Source of the DNA: Shewanella sp. c952
GTDB lineage: Bacteria; Pseudomonadota; Gammaproteobacteria; Enterobacterales; Shewanellaceae
Direction of reading: 5' to 3'
NCBI RefSeq assembly: GCF_019654975.1
Contig: NZ_BPEW01000028.1
Location: 1 to 58,619, forward strand
DNA: 58,619 nt
Shown: positions 18,010 to 26,864 of the stretch, piece after piece
Layout: every line of letters starts with the position of its first letter
How positions within the stretch are numbered: the stretch's first letter is position 1
The notes under the pieces: generated by a model
The model's input: the letters and a program-made list of their open reading frames with translations, nothing else
Told to the model about the DNA's origin: nothing
The model's database searches: none
Translations under genes and position numbers: made by a program

Positions 18010-18821
18010 TGTTCATTCTCCAATGCAAAGGAACCGTTTGTTCCGTCTGCCATAAGTTGTTCTACTATTTCATTCAGTTCAATTGGGGCGAGTAATTGAT
18101 AATACGCCAGCTGCCTAATTAATTGTTCCTGCTCTATAGATTGATTAGCAGGCTGGCTTAAACTTGGTCGTTCTGATAACTGAGAATATTGACGGGTCAA
18201 TAATTGTCTTTTTCTAACGAGTTCGGCATCAAGCTTACAGAACTCTTGTTGATGCCCCTCTTTACTTGCCCGAGTGAGCTCAAATCGAACACTTTCTAAT
18301 TCGCTGATTTCAACCAACAAACTCTCAGCGCTATGCTCAACATCTACAGTGCGAGCAATGATATGCTTGGCTAACAAAATCTCTTTAGCGATATGGCCAA
18401 TTCTAAAGTCCGCTTCCAAAGCCACAAGGTTCCATTTCACTGCCTCAACAATATTAAATTGGCACATATCGCTAAAACTAACTGCTACCGTTAACCCTGC
18501 TCCAAGTTGCGCAGCGCAAAGTTTTGGCGATGTCCCTAGGGCTGAAAACAGTCTCCAGCCCTGGCCAACAGAACGAGTAAGGCAATTTGTAGCTTCAACC
18601 GCAGCATCCAGCTCACAAACCGATAATGACAAGTAAGGATGAATCCTAACCATCAACGATGCTTTTGCAGCAGAAACCGCCACAACCACAACTTCGACTA
18701 TCGGACCCGACTGCAATTGCAGCGCACTAAAATCGCCAAATTGTTTGGAAAGAGAAAAGACTAATTTAGAGTGATGACTAATTTCGATAATTTGCGGTTG
18801 GATTAACAGCGGTTCAAACAT
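18006..18821 (-). CDS. Unknown protein coupled to rlmA
   Basis: Cytosolic protein of 271 residues, with no signal or TM segment. The N-terminal part is beta-rich (IIEISHHSKLVFSLSKQFG...), the middle is helical and hydrophobic (QFNIVEAVKWNLVALEADF), and a charged coiled coil occupies about residues 185-245. I do not recognise the family. The start at 18821 is chosen because GAGGTG lies five bases upstream; the open frame reaches 18845. The four-base overlap with rlmA suggests a shared transcript, but no functional link can be claimed. Confidence 0.7.
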   Translation of the reverse strand: MFEPLLIQPQIIEISHHSKLVFSLSKQFGDFSALQLQSGPIVEVVVVAVSAAKASLMVRIHPYLSLSVCELDAAVEATNCLTRSVGQGWRLFSALGTSPKLCAAQLGAGLTVAVSFSDMCQFNIVEAVKWNLVALEADFRIGHIAKEILLAKHIIARTVDVEHSAESLLVEISELESVRFELTRASKEGHQQEFCKLDAELVRKRQLLTRQYSQLSERPSLSQPANQSIEQEQLIRQLAYYQLLAPIELNEIVEQLMADGTNGSFALENEQ

Positions 18822-18991
18822 ACAGCACCTCATAGACCAACGCATATTGTACTTGCTTTAACTTTTCGGTGCTAGTTATCAAACTGACGTTAATTCAAGC
18901 AAGTAAAGCACTCTAATGCTGAAGTTAAGACAATCACGCTAACACGGTGCTATGATGAATCCACTTAATAGAAGTTGATAGCCACTATTTT

Positions 18992-19057
18992 ATGCCTTCG
19001 AAAAAACAAAACACCCTCTTCTGGCACGATTATGAGACAGTAAACCTAAGTCACTAA
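18992..19057 (+). pseudogene. sbcB: 5' fragment of sbcB (exonuclease I), cut by an island
   Basis: A 21-codon frame reads MPSKKQNTLFWHDYETVNLSH and stops. The first 16 residues match the N-terminus of exonuclease I, whose E. coli form has FLFHDYETFG; the D and E of DYET are catalytic metal ligands. After DYET the expected FGxxPxxDRPxQF continuation is missing, and no such continuation occurs elsewhere in this window. The gene is therefore interrupted at about codon 16-17 by the island that follows; the 3' part should lie to the right of the window. The upstream gap (18822-18991) presumably holds the sbcB promoter. Confidence 0.8.
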
Positions 19058-19070
19058 ATAAAAACAAATT
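19040..19070. other. Left attachment junction (attL) of the island, approximate
   Basis: The point where the sbcB frame leaves the exonuclease I family sequence, just after the codons for DYET. The exact crossover core cannot be defined because the right junction is outside the window. Confidence 0.55.
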
Positions 19071-19245
19071 AAACCCCAAAAAAAACCACGTAATGCACGC
19101 TGCGATGCACAGTTGTAATTATCCTCATCAAAAAGCAGCAGTTAGAGGGCTCACAATTTTAGCTTTCAAAACATAATTGAGTAGTTCAAGCTATTAAGTA
19201 CGATTGATGTAAAACTCAAAAAATCTTAGCTATAAGGATGTTTCA

Positions 19246-20019
19246 GTGGTTCTAATAGGGATGCTGGCTAACGCAGCTTTACAGATTTGGTATATATTTC
19301 CCGTAATTCTATTAACCTTTGTAGTTCGCACGCCGTGGTTTAAAGGCGTGTTAGGTGAATTCAGCGTAAATTTGATATTAAAGAAATTACCGCAAAACGA
19401 ATATCATTTAATCAAAAATGTTACTTTGCCAACGGATGATGGAACAACTCAAATTGATCACATAATAGTATCTAAGTATGGAGTTTTCGTTGTTGAAACA
19501 AAAAACATGAAAGGATGGATTTTTGGTTCTTCAAATCAGAAGCAATGGACGCAGAAAATCTATAAATACTCAACCAGATTCCAAAATCCAATCCATCAAA
19601 ACTATAAGCACCTAAAAACACTAGAAGAACTGCTCAACATTAACATCACCTCTCTTTTCTCTGTTGTTGTATTCATCGGTGATAGTACATTTAAAACAAG
19701 TATGCCTGCGAACGTAACCTATGCTAGTGGCTGCTTACCATATATACGTTCTTGTTCTATTGAACGATTAAGTCTAAAGCAAGTTAAAGAAATCATCTCG
19801 AAAATAGAATCTGGTCGTTTAGAACGTGGCTTTAGTACAAACCAAGCTCACCGCTCTCATGTGAAAGAAATCATTAAGCAAAAAACTGATGGAAAGCGTT
19901 GCATTAAGTGTGGCTCTGTAATGATGTTACGAGAAGCTAAAAAGGGACAACACACAGGTTCTAAATTTTGGGGCTGTTCAAGTTACCCAAAATGTCGAAC
20001 AGTAGAAAAATTCACGTAG
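19246..20019 (+). CDS. NERD-domain protein with C-terminal topoisomerase zinc finger
   Basis: Membrane-anchored protein of 257 residues. An N-terminal hydrophobic helix (about 2-25) is followed by a NERD (nuclease-related) domain at about 36-165: GVLGEFSVNLIL, LPTDDGTTQIDHIIVSKYGVFVVETKNMKGWIFG, NPIHQNYKHLKTL. The acidic D-x(n)-E-x-K nuclease-like residues (IDHI, VETK) are intact. The C-terminus carries a four-Cys finger (CIKC...FWGCSSYPKC) like those of topoisomerase I. Start GTG behind AAGGATG. Such proteins are common in accessory DNA and probably act on DNA; a defence role is inferred. First cargo gene after the sbcB junction. Confidence 0.85.
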   Translation: MVLIGMLANAALQIWYIFPVILLTFVVRTPWFKGVLGEFSVNLILKKLPQNEYHLIKNVTLPTDDGTTQIDHIIVSKYGVFVVETKNMKGWIFGSSNQKQWTQKIYKYSTRFQNPIHQNYKHLKTLEELLNINITSLFSVVVFIGDSTFKTSMPANVTYASGCLPYIRSCSIERLSLKQVKEIISKIESGRLERGFSTNQAHRSHVKEIIKQKTDGKRCIKCGSVMMLREAKKGQHTGSKFWGCSSYPKCRTVEKFT

Positions 20020-20134
20020 TAATCGACACTATATATCTCATTTCCATACAAAGTATGAACGTTTACTATTGATAATATTCAATTAAACCATCAGAGTAAT
20101 TAATGTTACTAAATTAAAAAATAAACTGAGGTGC

Positions 20135-20157
20135 GACTTCGCGTGAGGTCGATTTTT
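20135..20157 (+). terminator. Weak terminator after the NERD gene
   Basis: Stem GACTTC / GAGGTC (one G-U pair) with loop GCGT, followed by GATTTTT. A second short inverted repeat (TAGGAAA / TTTCCTA) lies at about 20163-20181. Confidence 0.45.
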
Positions 20158-20236
20158 CTAGTTAGGAAACATGTTTTTCCTACGCAGTATTATATGAGCT
20201 ATCAACTGTAACAGCTCACTGAAAATGGTGACTTAG

Positions 20237-20683
20237 ATGATGTGGATATGGATTTTAATTACAATTATTTTTGCTTATTTGGTTTACTACTTCTTATCGG
20301 GAGATATTAGAAAGGCGTCCAAAATTATTGCCTACAGTCTAAACATTAAGCTTCCGATTGTTATTGAGTTTATTGGCGCAATAAGGAAAGATTCAAGTCC
20401 AGCGCTAGGAAAAGCCACAAGGCAGCGCTATTACTGTTCTTCCGTAATCCGAGCTCACGGTAATATAGAAGAGCTTAGCAGCTTAGTTAAAGTATTCTAT
20501 ATCTATCAATTATTGAAGAATCCACACGTTCAAAATGTCCAATGGTGGGCTAGTCGCATGAAAGATTCTGGGTTTGACGTAGAAATCTCTGCTACAGAAC
20601 GACAAACTTTTGAAATATTTTTTGAAGTGGAGCACTCTGGTTTCAAAGAGTTTGCAGCTAAGTATAATGAAATGCTCATATAA
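20237..20683 (+). CDS. Membrane-anchored unknown protein
   Basis: 148 residues: an N-terminal TM helix (about 3-20) followed by a soluble domain of about 125 residues with a mixed helix/strand pattern. I do not recognise the family. The two leading ATGs lack a good ribosome site, so the exact start is uncertain. It lies alone between inverted repeats in the left cargo segment, with the same orientation as the NERD gene but separated from it by 217 bases. Confidence 0.6.
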   Translation: MMWIWILITIIFAYLVYYFLSGDIRKASKIIAYSLNIKLPIVIEFIGAIRKDSSPALGKATRQRYYCSSVIRAHGNIEELSSLVKVFYIYQLLKNPHVQNVQWWASRMKDSGFDVEISATERQTFEIFFEVEHSGFKEFAAKYNEMLI

Positions 20684-20802
20684 AAAGCTAACTTTAGCAA
20701 ATGAGTACCATGTATAAGAGCCTAGTTAATCTCGATCATATCAGCATATAGGTAAACAACCAGCTCCTGCTAAGTAGGACCCAAAATTACAAGGAAGTTT
20801 TG

Positions 20803-21312
20803 ATGTATATCATTGAGCTGTTTTCAGAAAAAGAAGACCAAGTTAGGCTGATTTCCTTCTTGCTATCCGCTTTACTTGCGATCGCAGTTCTTCTGATAAA
20901 CCAATATATAAATACGAAGAGAAACAAACGAGATTTGCTGCTAACAAAAATTGAAGAGTTATATAAGACTTCTATCGCATATACACATACTTGTACCCAA
21001 ATTCTCGATGATGTTCAGCATCAAAAAGTTGATTATCCAACAGTGAACAAAGAGCATCAACGAGAAATACAAAATATCCTTCGTAAAATGGAAATGTTAT
21101 GCGGCTTATATTTCCCTGATTCAGGTTATGATACGAATGATTATCGCTTATGGAACATGCAGGTACTCGAATATCTTGAAAAAGGAAAACATACAGAAGA
21201 AAGCGAACTTTATTGTATGTGGGAAGATGCAAGGCAGCATATAGTTAACGCTGATGCTAAATTAGCAGTAATTTGTTCCAATTTAATGAAGTCACATGGG
21301 TATAAAGCATAA
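20803..21312 (+). CDS. Membrane-anchored unknown protein
   Basis: 169 residues: one TM helix at about 15-35 (ISFLLSALLAIAVLLINQYI), then a basic patch (NTKRNKRDLL) and a soluble helical domain. The layout is that of small phage or island membrane proteins of unknown function. Start ATG five bases after AAGGAAG; the open frame begins one codon earlier at a TTG. It ends against a bidirectional terminator facing the prophage late operon. Confidence 0.65.
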   Translation: MYIIELFSEKEDQVRLISFLLSALLAIAVLLINQYINTKRNKRDLLLTKIEELYKTSIAYTHTCTQILDDVQHQKVDYPTVNKEHQREIQNILRKMEMLCGLYFPDSGYDTNDYRLWNMQVLEYLEKGKHTEESELYCMWEDARQHIVNADAKLAVICSNLMKSHGYKA

Positions 21313-21378
21313 CAAGGCTATAGTGCTTCAATTTCAAGTGTAATTGCCCTAACCACCCAGAATAGCCTCTATCCAAAA

Positions 21379-21412
21379 ATGAGTTTGAAGTTATCAAACT
21401 CATATGTAATTT
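21379..21412. terminator. Bidirectional terminator at the end of the prophage late operon
   Basis: Perfect 10-bp stem ATGAGTTTGA / TCAAACTCAT with a 5-base loop, between convergent genes ending at 21312 (+) and 21430 (-); a T6 run follows on the plus strand and TTTTTGG on the minus strand. Confidence 0.85.
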
Positions 21413-21429
21413 TTTGTATTAACAAAGAG

Positions 21430-21903
21430 TCAATTTAGCCTGGTTCTAAGCTGCGCTATTTGACGGTCTAGAGTTGATACTTCACTATCAGCCTGCTGTG
21501 AAATCGCACTCATTTCTTGCGCTAAACTCTGCTGCCAGGTTGCTCCAGCGAGATTGTTATTAGCATAACGTCCGCGATCTCGTAACTCTCGCATTCGCTG
21601 GTCTCGGTTTACTAACACCTTCTCTCGTCTACTCTCGAGCTTATTGATTTCACGTTCAATTTGCCGATTACGAATGTAGCTACTGATCTCTGATTTTTTA
21701 GCTGCTGTCGCAGATTCTGAGGTGGTACTTAAAGTAGGCAGCGTATTCTCATTAGCTACAACGCTTCCGACATTGCTTAAATCTATGGGTTTACTCGATT
21801 CATCACAAGGATCTGCTTGATAAACACCATCCCCACAACGATATACCTCACTCATTACTGGTGCTGTAAATAAAAATACTGAAATAATAATTAATGCTCT
21901 CAT
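21430..21903 (-). CDS. Secreted DUF4124-like protein
   Basis: 157 residues. A signal peptide (about 1-16, FTAPVMS) is followed by the short YRCGDGVYQADPCDESSKPID motif of the DUF4124 family (two Cys, probably disulphide-linked), and then by a charged helical region rich in R/E (INKLESRREKVLVNRDQRMRE is part of it). Start ATG seven bases after GGAGG. It is the last gene of the late operon, a frequent place for lysogenic-conversion genes; it could alternatively be a host-type gene acquired by the phage. Confidence 0.65.
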   Translation of the reverse strand: MRALIIISVFLFTAPVMSEVYRCGDGVYQADPCDESSKPIDLSNVGSVVANENTLPTLSTTSESATAAKKSEISSYIRNRQIEREINKLESRREKVLVNRDQRMRELRDRGRYANNNLAGATWQQSLAQEMSAISQQADSEVSTLDRQIAQLRTRLN

Positions 21904-21930
21904 AAAATCCTCCATGACTTTAATTATAGT

Positions 21931-22143
21931 TTACACCTCTATTTCAGAGTGAGGCAAGTCAGCTGCGATACCCAAAACTCGGCCATCTTGCACGTAAACC
22001 TTAGTACCAGGCGAGCCGCTGCCAATAGCAGTGAACGATAAACCTGAGTCACTGCGTAGCTTAGTCGTTCCATTACCGTTATCAGCTTCCACCGTCATAA
22101 TCATACGGGGTAATGACAGCGCTTGTTTTAATTGCTTAAACAT
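21931..22143 (-). CDS. Small late-operon protein, unknown
   Basis: 70 residues. An N-terminal amphipathic stretch (MFKQLKQALSLPRMIMTV) is followed by a small beta-rich part with VYVQDGRVLGIAADLP. It starts eight bases after the upstream tail gene's stop, so it is part of the tail block. Not recognised. Confidence 0.55.
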   Translation of the reverse strand: MFKQLKQALSLPRMIMTVEADNGNGTTKLRSDSGLSFTAIGSGSPGTKVYVQDGRVLGIAADLPHSEIEV

Positions 22144-22150
22144 AAATGCT

Positions 22151-23467
22151 TTACTCCAAATGCCTAATTAAATTCACGCTTTGGCTAATATCTAAACCAC
22201 TGCTTTGATCCATACTGGCGCTAATACTCACGCTATCACAAGTCGCTTTGAATACTTCGCCCTCATACGTAACACCAATCAACATACCCTTTTTGAGTGG
22301 CGGTAAGTCGGCCATGATTGGCAATGACACGCTGATCAACTCTTTGTTACCACTGGCCGCAATAGCATTGGTACCCGCCAGCCGCGCAGCTTGGTTATCT
22401 ACAATCAGCTGACCACTTATATCGGCGGTAGGAATATCCCCAGCGGTACCTGCTCGTTTGACTTTAGCACTCACGCCTTGCTGCTCACCGCGAACCCACG
22501 CCACATTACATAATGGGTTAATTTGTTTTTTGCGGTTAAAGCTTAAAATCACTGAGTCATGAATATTCACATCAGCAATAGCGCTATCCATCAACCACGG
22601 CGATGTTGGCCAGTGCGGAACAATGGTTAACTTACTGGCAAACTCATCAGGGATCACCATGCAGCCGATTTGGGCAGCAGCATCATTAACGACATCAATT
22701 GGCGATTTACCCATAGTCGAGAATGCGCCAGCCGGTATAGTAAAGTCGGTGACTCCATCTAGCTCAATCGTCCAACCTGAGTTAGTCAACAGATCACCCA
22801 ATATGCCAGCAAATGAACGGGCATTATCGTTAGTGTAACTAATCAATGACCGCCACGGCGTAGCGAGTAAAGCTGAGCGACTGCGGCCAGCACTGCTACA
22901 ACTGGAAACACCAAAACTGGCGCTACTTGCTGGCTGCTCTGCTAAAGCAAAAAACTGATAACCGTTAATATCAATCAGTAGCAATTCATTCTCAGCGCGG
23001 CTAGCGTCAATCGCGCTACTAAACTGCAGGCTAACTGATTGGGTAAACTGGCTGCGACTATCACTAATACTCACGCTATCGAGTACAATTGCTATGGAGT
23101 CGCTAACTCGGGTACAGGTAAGGGTTGGCTGCATTAAGTACGCTCGTCTAATCTGAGGTTCAATAGGGACTTTAAAGTCAAGGTTTGGTAACGGTGGGCT
23201 GGCATCAATTAAACCACCGCCATCATCAAAGTAACAATGCTTAGGCGAGGCTTTAAAGCGTATTTTATATGGCTGATAGTATTCAGCTTGGCTACTCACT
23301 TTTATCAAGCTATGGCTTTCAGTGCCTTGCACCTGATAAATATCGATATCGGCGACTAGGGCGATTGTAGATAAAGCAAACCCTGTGCGATTAGAGTTAA
23401 AGCTAAAATCAACATTTGCACCATTTGGGGCCATGTAGCCGGTATCGACAAAACTAAAATCAATCAA
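22151..23467 (-). CDS. Putative tail-tip/hub protein with N-terminal FSF repeat
   Basis: 438 residues. It starts TTG (strong AGGGGGG site) as MIDFSFVDTGY..., with the motif NVDFSFNSNR a few residues on, closely matching the N-terminus of the next upstream gene. The middle and C-terminal parts (LGDLLTNSGWTIELDG, PIDVVNDAAAQIGCMVIPD, LIVDNQAARLAGTNAIA, KKGMLIGVTYEGEVFKATCD) have the look of tail hub/late-control-D type baseplate proteins, suggested by layout only. It overlaps the upstream gene by eight bases (TTGATTGA). Confidence 0.55.
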   Translation of the reverse strand: MIDFSFVDTGYMAPNGANVDFSFNSNRTGFALSTIALVADIDIYQVQGTESHSLIKVSSQAEYYQPYKIRFKASPKHCYFDDGGGLIDASPPLPNLDFKVPIEPQIRRAYLMQPTLTCTRVSDSIAIVLDSVSISDSRSQFTQSVSLQFSSAIDASRAENELLLIDINGYQFFALAEQPASSASFGVSSCSSAGRSRSALLATPWRSLISYTNDNARSFAGILGDLLTNSGWTIELDGVTDFTIPAGAFSTMGKSPIDVVNDAAAQIGCMVIPDEFASKLTIVPHWPTSPWLMDSAIADVNIHDSVILSFNRKKQINPLCNVAWVRGEQQGVSAKVKRAGTAGDIPTADISGQLIVDNQAARLAGTNAIAASGNKELISVSLPIMADLPPLKKGMLIGVTYEGEVFKATCDSVSISASMDQSSGLDISQSVNLIRHLE

Positions 23468-24320
23468 GTTGATACCCCCCTAATCGCATAAACGGTTCTG
23501 TAAAGGTTAACGAAATCGCACCAACTACAGGCGGCACATAACGAGTAGAACAGATCCAACTTGGTAGATGCTCGCCCCACTTAGCATCGTTCGCATTACT
23601 GACCAAGTTATAGCTATCAAATCCCACAATAGTATTTTGATGCAAATAAAAACCACCAAGCAACGATAGGTGCTGCTCGGCATCGATACTCGCTGCAGTT
23701 GACAGTGATATAACTAAAAGCGTATCAGTAGCCGCTAAGTTAAATGTTGTTTGGCTCACTTGTACTTCAAACTCACTGACTGCTTGCCAGCCAACGTCAC
23801 ACGCGCTTTCTGTACCAGTATGACTCTCAGTTAAACTGCTTACCTGCTGCTCTAACAACTCACCAGTCGCCCATCGAGCATTTAACGCTAATATCAATGT
23901 TAGGTTTCTAACCCCTGTAACACTCGCGATAACATCAAGGCTTGTAGATGAATCCATTAGCGCAATACTCGCCTCTACCGATTGCGCTGGTGCGACATGC
24001 AAACCGATATCGATACCAATGCCCCCATCACGAATAGGCGGCAATCGAATTATCTCACCGTTAAATTCAAGTTTGATTGGCGAACGCGCTGTGGGGTAGA
24101 CCTGACTAAAGCGAGCAACATGCGGCCGATAGTGCTGCACATCTGCCGATATTAATACTTGGGCTGTAACGGCTGCAGTTTGCTCTTGGCCAATCTCAAC
24201 TAAACACTGAAAAGGGACGTTAAGATTGAGTGATAAGCTGCGGTCAGTATTGAATGAAAAGTCAACTTTACCACCACTGGGGACGAGATAATCAGCATTA
24301 TCAAACGAGAAATTAATCAA
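23460..24320 (-). CDS. Putative tail-tip protein, paralogous N-terminus to its neighbour
   Basis: About 286 residues, beta-rich throughout. Near its start it reads INFSFDNADYLVPSGGKVDF, then SFNTDR, the same pattern as the downstream gene (FSF-x3-Y-x-P-x-G-x2-VDFSFN-x2-R). I place the start at a TTG (24320) because the neighbour also starts at TTG with the same context; the frame is open to 24338 and has no early ATG. The eight-base overlap TTGATTAA with the preceding stop mirrors the next junction. Function unknown, tail module by position. Confidence 0.55.
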   Translation of the reverse strand: MINFSFDNADYLVPSGGKVDFSFNTDRSLSLNLNVPFQCLVEIGQEQTAAVTAQVLISADVQHYRPHVARFSQVYPTARSPIKLEFNGEIIRLPPIRDGGIGIDIGLHVAPAQSVEASIALMDSSTSLDVIASVTGVRNLTLILALNARWATGELLEQQVSSLTESHTGTESACDVGWQAVSEFEVQVSQTTFNLAATDTLLVISLSTAASIDAEQHLSLLGGFYLHQNTIVGFDSYNLVSNANDAKWGEHLPSWICSTRYVPPVVGAISLTFTEPFMRLGGYQLD

Positions 24321-25215
24321 CGCCAAAAACCCGATCAAAAACTAATGCGTTTAATTGACTGACACTATCATCCAAACACACGACATAGTGAGCTTCATCG
24401 GTAACAATAATTTCATAGACACCCGTTATCGCATCAGAGATCGCACTGCCAACCATTCTTCCCGTATCCCTCAAATATGCTCTAACTGCAGTGCTCGCAG
24501 GTTGGCCATCTGCTCCTACTATTTTCCCTCGTATGTAACGAAGTGCCGATGAAGTGAATTTGTAAGTCGTCCCTTGCTCTAGAGATAGTCCCATCGCGCC
24601 CTCAGCATCCAGTGTTGATGCTGAGTTAGCTTGGGAGTCACAGAGAAAGAGTTGAAATTTAGCGGCAGCTGTATTCGTTGCCCTTGCAACGGCCTCTATT
24701 TGCCCTTGACTAATTTTTAGTGCTAATTCAGTTTTGTTGGAGCTGCTGTTATAGTTTGTCCAACTTACCCGCAATATTGCAGTATTATCATTTTTCTGCC
24801 ACTTACACTCAAAAGCTTTTGCATCGATGCTTGGCGCTTTGCAGCTAATCACTACGGATGGACTTACCCCTCTAGAACCAAAGTCCCTTGAAACAGTCGC
24901 TTGCCCCTCTACAGCAGCACTAAGCGCTCTTGTGACTTTTGTCATTGAGCCTGTTGGTGTTTCCAAGAAAAAACCAATGGAACCCTCTGTTGACTGACTG
25001 ATGAAAGTACAATCGCCATCTAAAGCCACAGGAAAACCTAAATCAATTTCGGTGACGCCATCGTCCCCTTGAATCATTCCAGGTAAATCAGTATTTGGTA
25101 AATTTAATTCATCACGCCATTGCAAATACGCCGCTTCGGGGCTGTCATAATCATTGGTAATTTGATTTAAATTAGGCCACATTATTCTGTTTTTCTTAAC
25201 GTCCATAATAGCCAT
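24313..25215 (-). CDS. Putative tail-associated protein
   Basis: 300 residues. The C-terminal 80 residues (YIRGKIVGADGQPASTAVRAYLRDTGRMVGSAISDAITGVYEI, quoted here only in part: RGKIVGADGQPASTAVRAYL) resemble a carboxypeptidase-regulatory-like Ig fold often attached to tail fibres and adhesins. The upstream part is a beta-rich unknown. The ATG shares one base with the previous stop (TAATG), so expression is coupled. A host-contact role is a reasonable inference. Confidence 0.55.
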   Translation of the reverse strand: MAIMDVKKNRIMWPNLNQITNDYDSPEAAYLQWRDELNLPNTDLPGMIQGDDGVTEIDLGFPVALDGDCTFISQSTEGSIGFFLETPTGSMTKVTRALSAAVEGQATVSRDFGSRGVSPSVVISCKAPSIDAKAFECKWQKNDNTAILRVSWTNYNSSSNKTELALKISQGQIEAVARATNTAAAKFQLFLCDSQANSASTLDAEGAMGLSLEQGTTYKFTSSALRYIRGKIVGADGQPASTAVRAYLRDTGRMVGSAISDAITGVYEIIVTDEAHYVVCLDDSVSQLNALVFDRVFGVD

Positions 25216-25556
25216 TAGATCACCACCCTCGTTGAACCCGCTTTTAAGATGAAAAGACCATCAGTGCTAAATTCAACCGAAGTAAACGCTTGTGCCAACA
25301 AAAAGGTATCGCCACTCCAGTACCCAACAAAACTAACTGCGTCACCGCTTTTCATTTGAAAATTAACATCGCTCACTAATACTCTCTCGCCGTTATCTGC
25401 ACCGCTAATATCACAGCTTTGTCGAGCATAATCAGCACTCAACAGTTCATTATCTCGACCCGTTTCACCTGGTGATGCTACGTGCAAGCTCACGCGGGTA
25501 ATAGTGAGCGCATCAAGCATGAGGTTTTTAGCATTGATATTAATAATTGGCGTCAT
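25215..25556 (-). CDS. Tail-module protein, unknown
   Basis: 113 residues, soluble, beta-rich, beginning MTPIININAKNLMLDALTITR. Not recognised. It is tightly packed between tail genes on both sides and shares a base of its stop with the next start. Confidence 0.5.
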   Translation of the reverse strand: MTPIININAKNLMLDALTITRVSLHVASPGETGRDNELLSADYARQSCDISGADNGERVLVSDVNFQMKSGDAVSFVGYWSGDTFLLAQAFTSVEFSTDGLFILKAGSTRVVI

Positions 25557-25564
25557 GGTTTCTC

Positions 25565-25864
25565 CTATGGCTGCGCGGTATCAGCGGTATTTTGGTCAAC
25601 TAACTCAAGCTTTACACCATCGAGTACAGAGGCATTAAACTCTCTATCACCGTCAACAATCCCTATAATGAGTTCATTAGATTGTGTGTAACGAAAAGGA
25701 AGTATCAACTTAATCAAGCCTTGTGATGGCCTAACAACATGGGCTAACCGTTCGCCACTCTGCCTATCAAGCGCAAATAACATCTCTGCTTGGGCGTCCA
25801 TTTCAACGGTTAATAAACCTGCGAGTACAGGCTTGTTAACCGCTCGTCTATTAGTCAGCTTCAT
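25565..25864 (-). CDS. Tail-module protein, unknown
   Basis: 99 residues, soluble. The ATG at 25864 overlaps the previous stop as ATGA, which decides this start over the GTG at 25870. Sequence PSQGLIKLILPFRYTQSNEL suggests a small beta fold. Not recognised; by position it is part of the tail tip. Confidence 0.5.
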   Translation of the reverse strand: MKLTNRRAVNKPVLAGLLTVEMDAQAEMLFALDRQSGERLAHVVRPSQGLIKLILPFRYTQSNELIIGIVDGDREFNASVLDGVKLELVDQNTADTAQP

Positions 25865-26838
25865 GACCACTCTCTAAGGTTGATAAATAACGAACTACCA
25901 CCTGTGCCATAAGGGTTGCCAACAACAAAATAGTCATCGTTCCCGATATTCTTAATACATGGCCATGGTGATTTTTCAAATGCCGGTGTACTCGATTGAA
26001 TAAGCCCAGGCATGGTGCCTTTAATGAAAGGTTGGATATCACTTCTTGAATAAGGCGTACCCTCAGAATCTAAATATTGCGTACTTGTGACTGTAAACTG
26101 AGCTCTGACAACCACTTCACTGAAATTTGCGCTGGCTGGCAATTCCCCCTCAAAGCCTTGCGCATTTGATGGCACATCAAAATATGTCTCTAGCCTGTAA
26201 TTCAATGCGCCTGTATCGCCGTTTGAGGCGTACATTTTTCCAATATTCAGTGTCATGTTAATGTTCAGCGCAGATAGATTGTCCTGCCAAGCATAACTGT
26301 CGTTGCTGCTATTGTTAGACTCACTCACCACACAATAAAGGGCTGTATCACCTGCAATACTGCCCTGTATTTCACCAATAAATGCACAGCTATTTTGTAT
26401 CTGATAATGGTTAACCCATGAAACTTCCTGCGGCATCAAAAAAAGGTAAAAACCTCGGCTCGTGCCAATTATCACCCACTTAGTCACCGAGTTATTACGT
26501 AAAGTTTTAAAAGCATGATAGATACCAGGCATTATCATGGTGTCGATATCCGTCATAGATTTGCAGGTTTGCATTCTCACAATGCGCTCACTACCGTCAA
26601 GTTGGTCTTTAGACCAAAACTTGGCATAAATGCCGTTCCCCTCAACAGGCGAGTTTTTAAATACCTTGGCAAAAATGTCGTCATCTGAATATTCAAGCGT
26701 CCAACCAAGCGATGATTTGTTGCCGTAACCATCAACTAAGCATTTTTGCAGCACATCGAGGCATTGACTGACTGAGCCGGTAGTTATTTGCGGTGCGCCC
26801 TCATCATCCCAACGATAAACGGTTACGGGTAATCCCAT
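25861..26838 (-). CDS. Tail-module protein, unknown
   Basis: 325 residues, without signal or TM. It opens MGLPVTVYRWDDEGAPQI and looks mainly beta (many aromatic/Ser-Thr strands). It lies between the large 825-residue protein and small tail proteins, with ATGA coupling to the next gene. I cannot name the family; a baseplate or fibre component is likely from position. Confidence 0.55.
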   Translation of the reverse strand: MGLPVTVYRWDDEGAPQITTGSVSQCLDVLQKCLVDGYGNKSSLGWTLEYSDDDIFAKVFKNSPVEGNGIYAKFWSKDQLDGSERIVRMQTCKSMTDIDTMIMPGIYHAFKTLRNNSVTKWVIIGTSRGFYLFLMPQEVSWVNHYQIQNSCAFIGEIQGSIAGDTALYCVVSESNNSSNDSYAWQDNLSALNINMTLNIGKMYASNGDTGALNYRLETYFDVPSNAQGFEGELPASANFSEVVVRAQFTVTSTQYLDSEGTPYSRSDIQPFIKGTMPGLIQSSTPAFEKSPWPCIKNIGNDDYFVVGNPYGTGGSSLFINLREWS

Positions 26839-26864
26839 AATTAATATCCTTAATTTGTTAGTTG

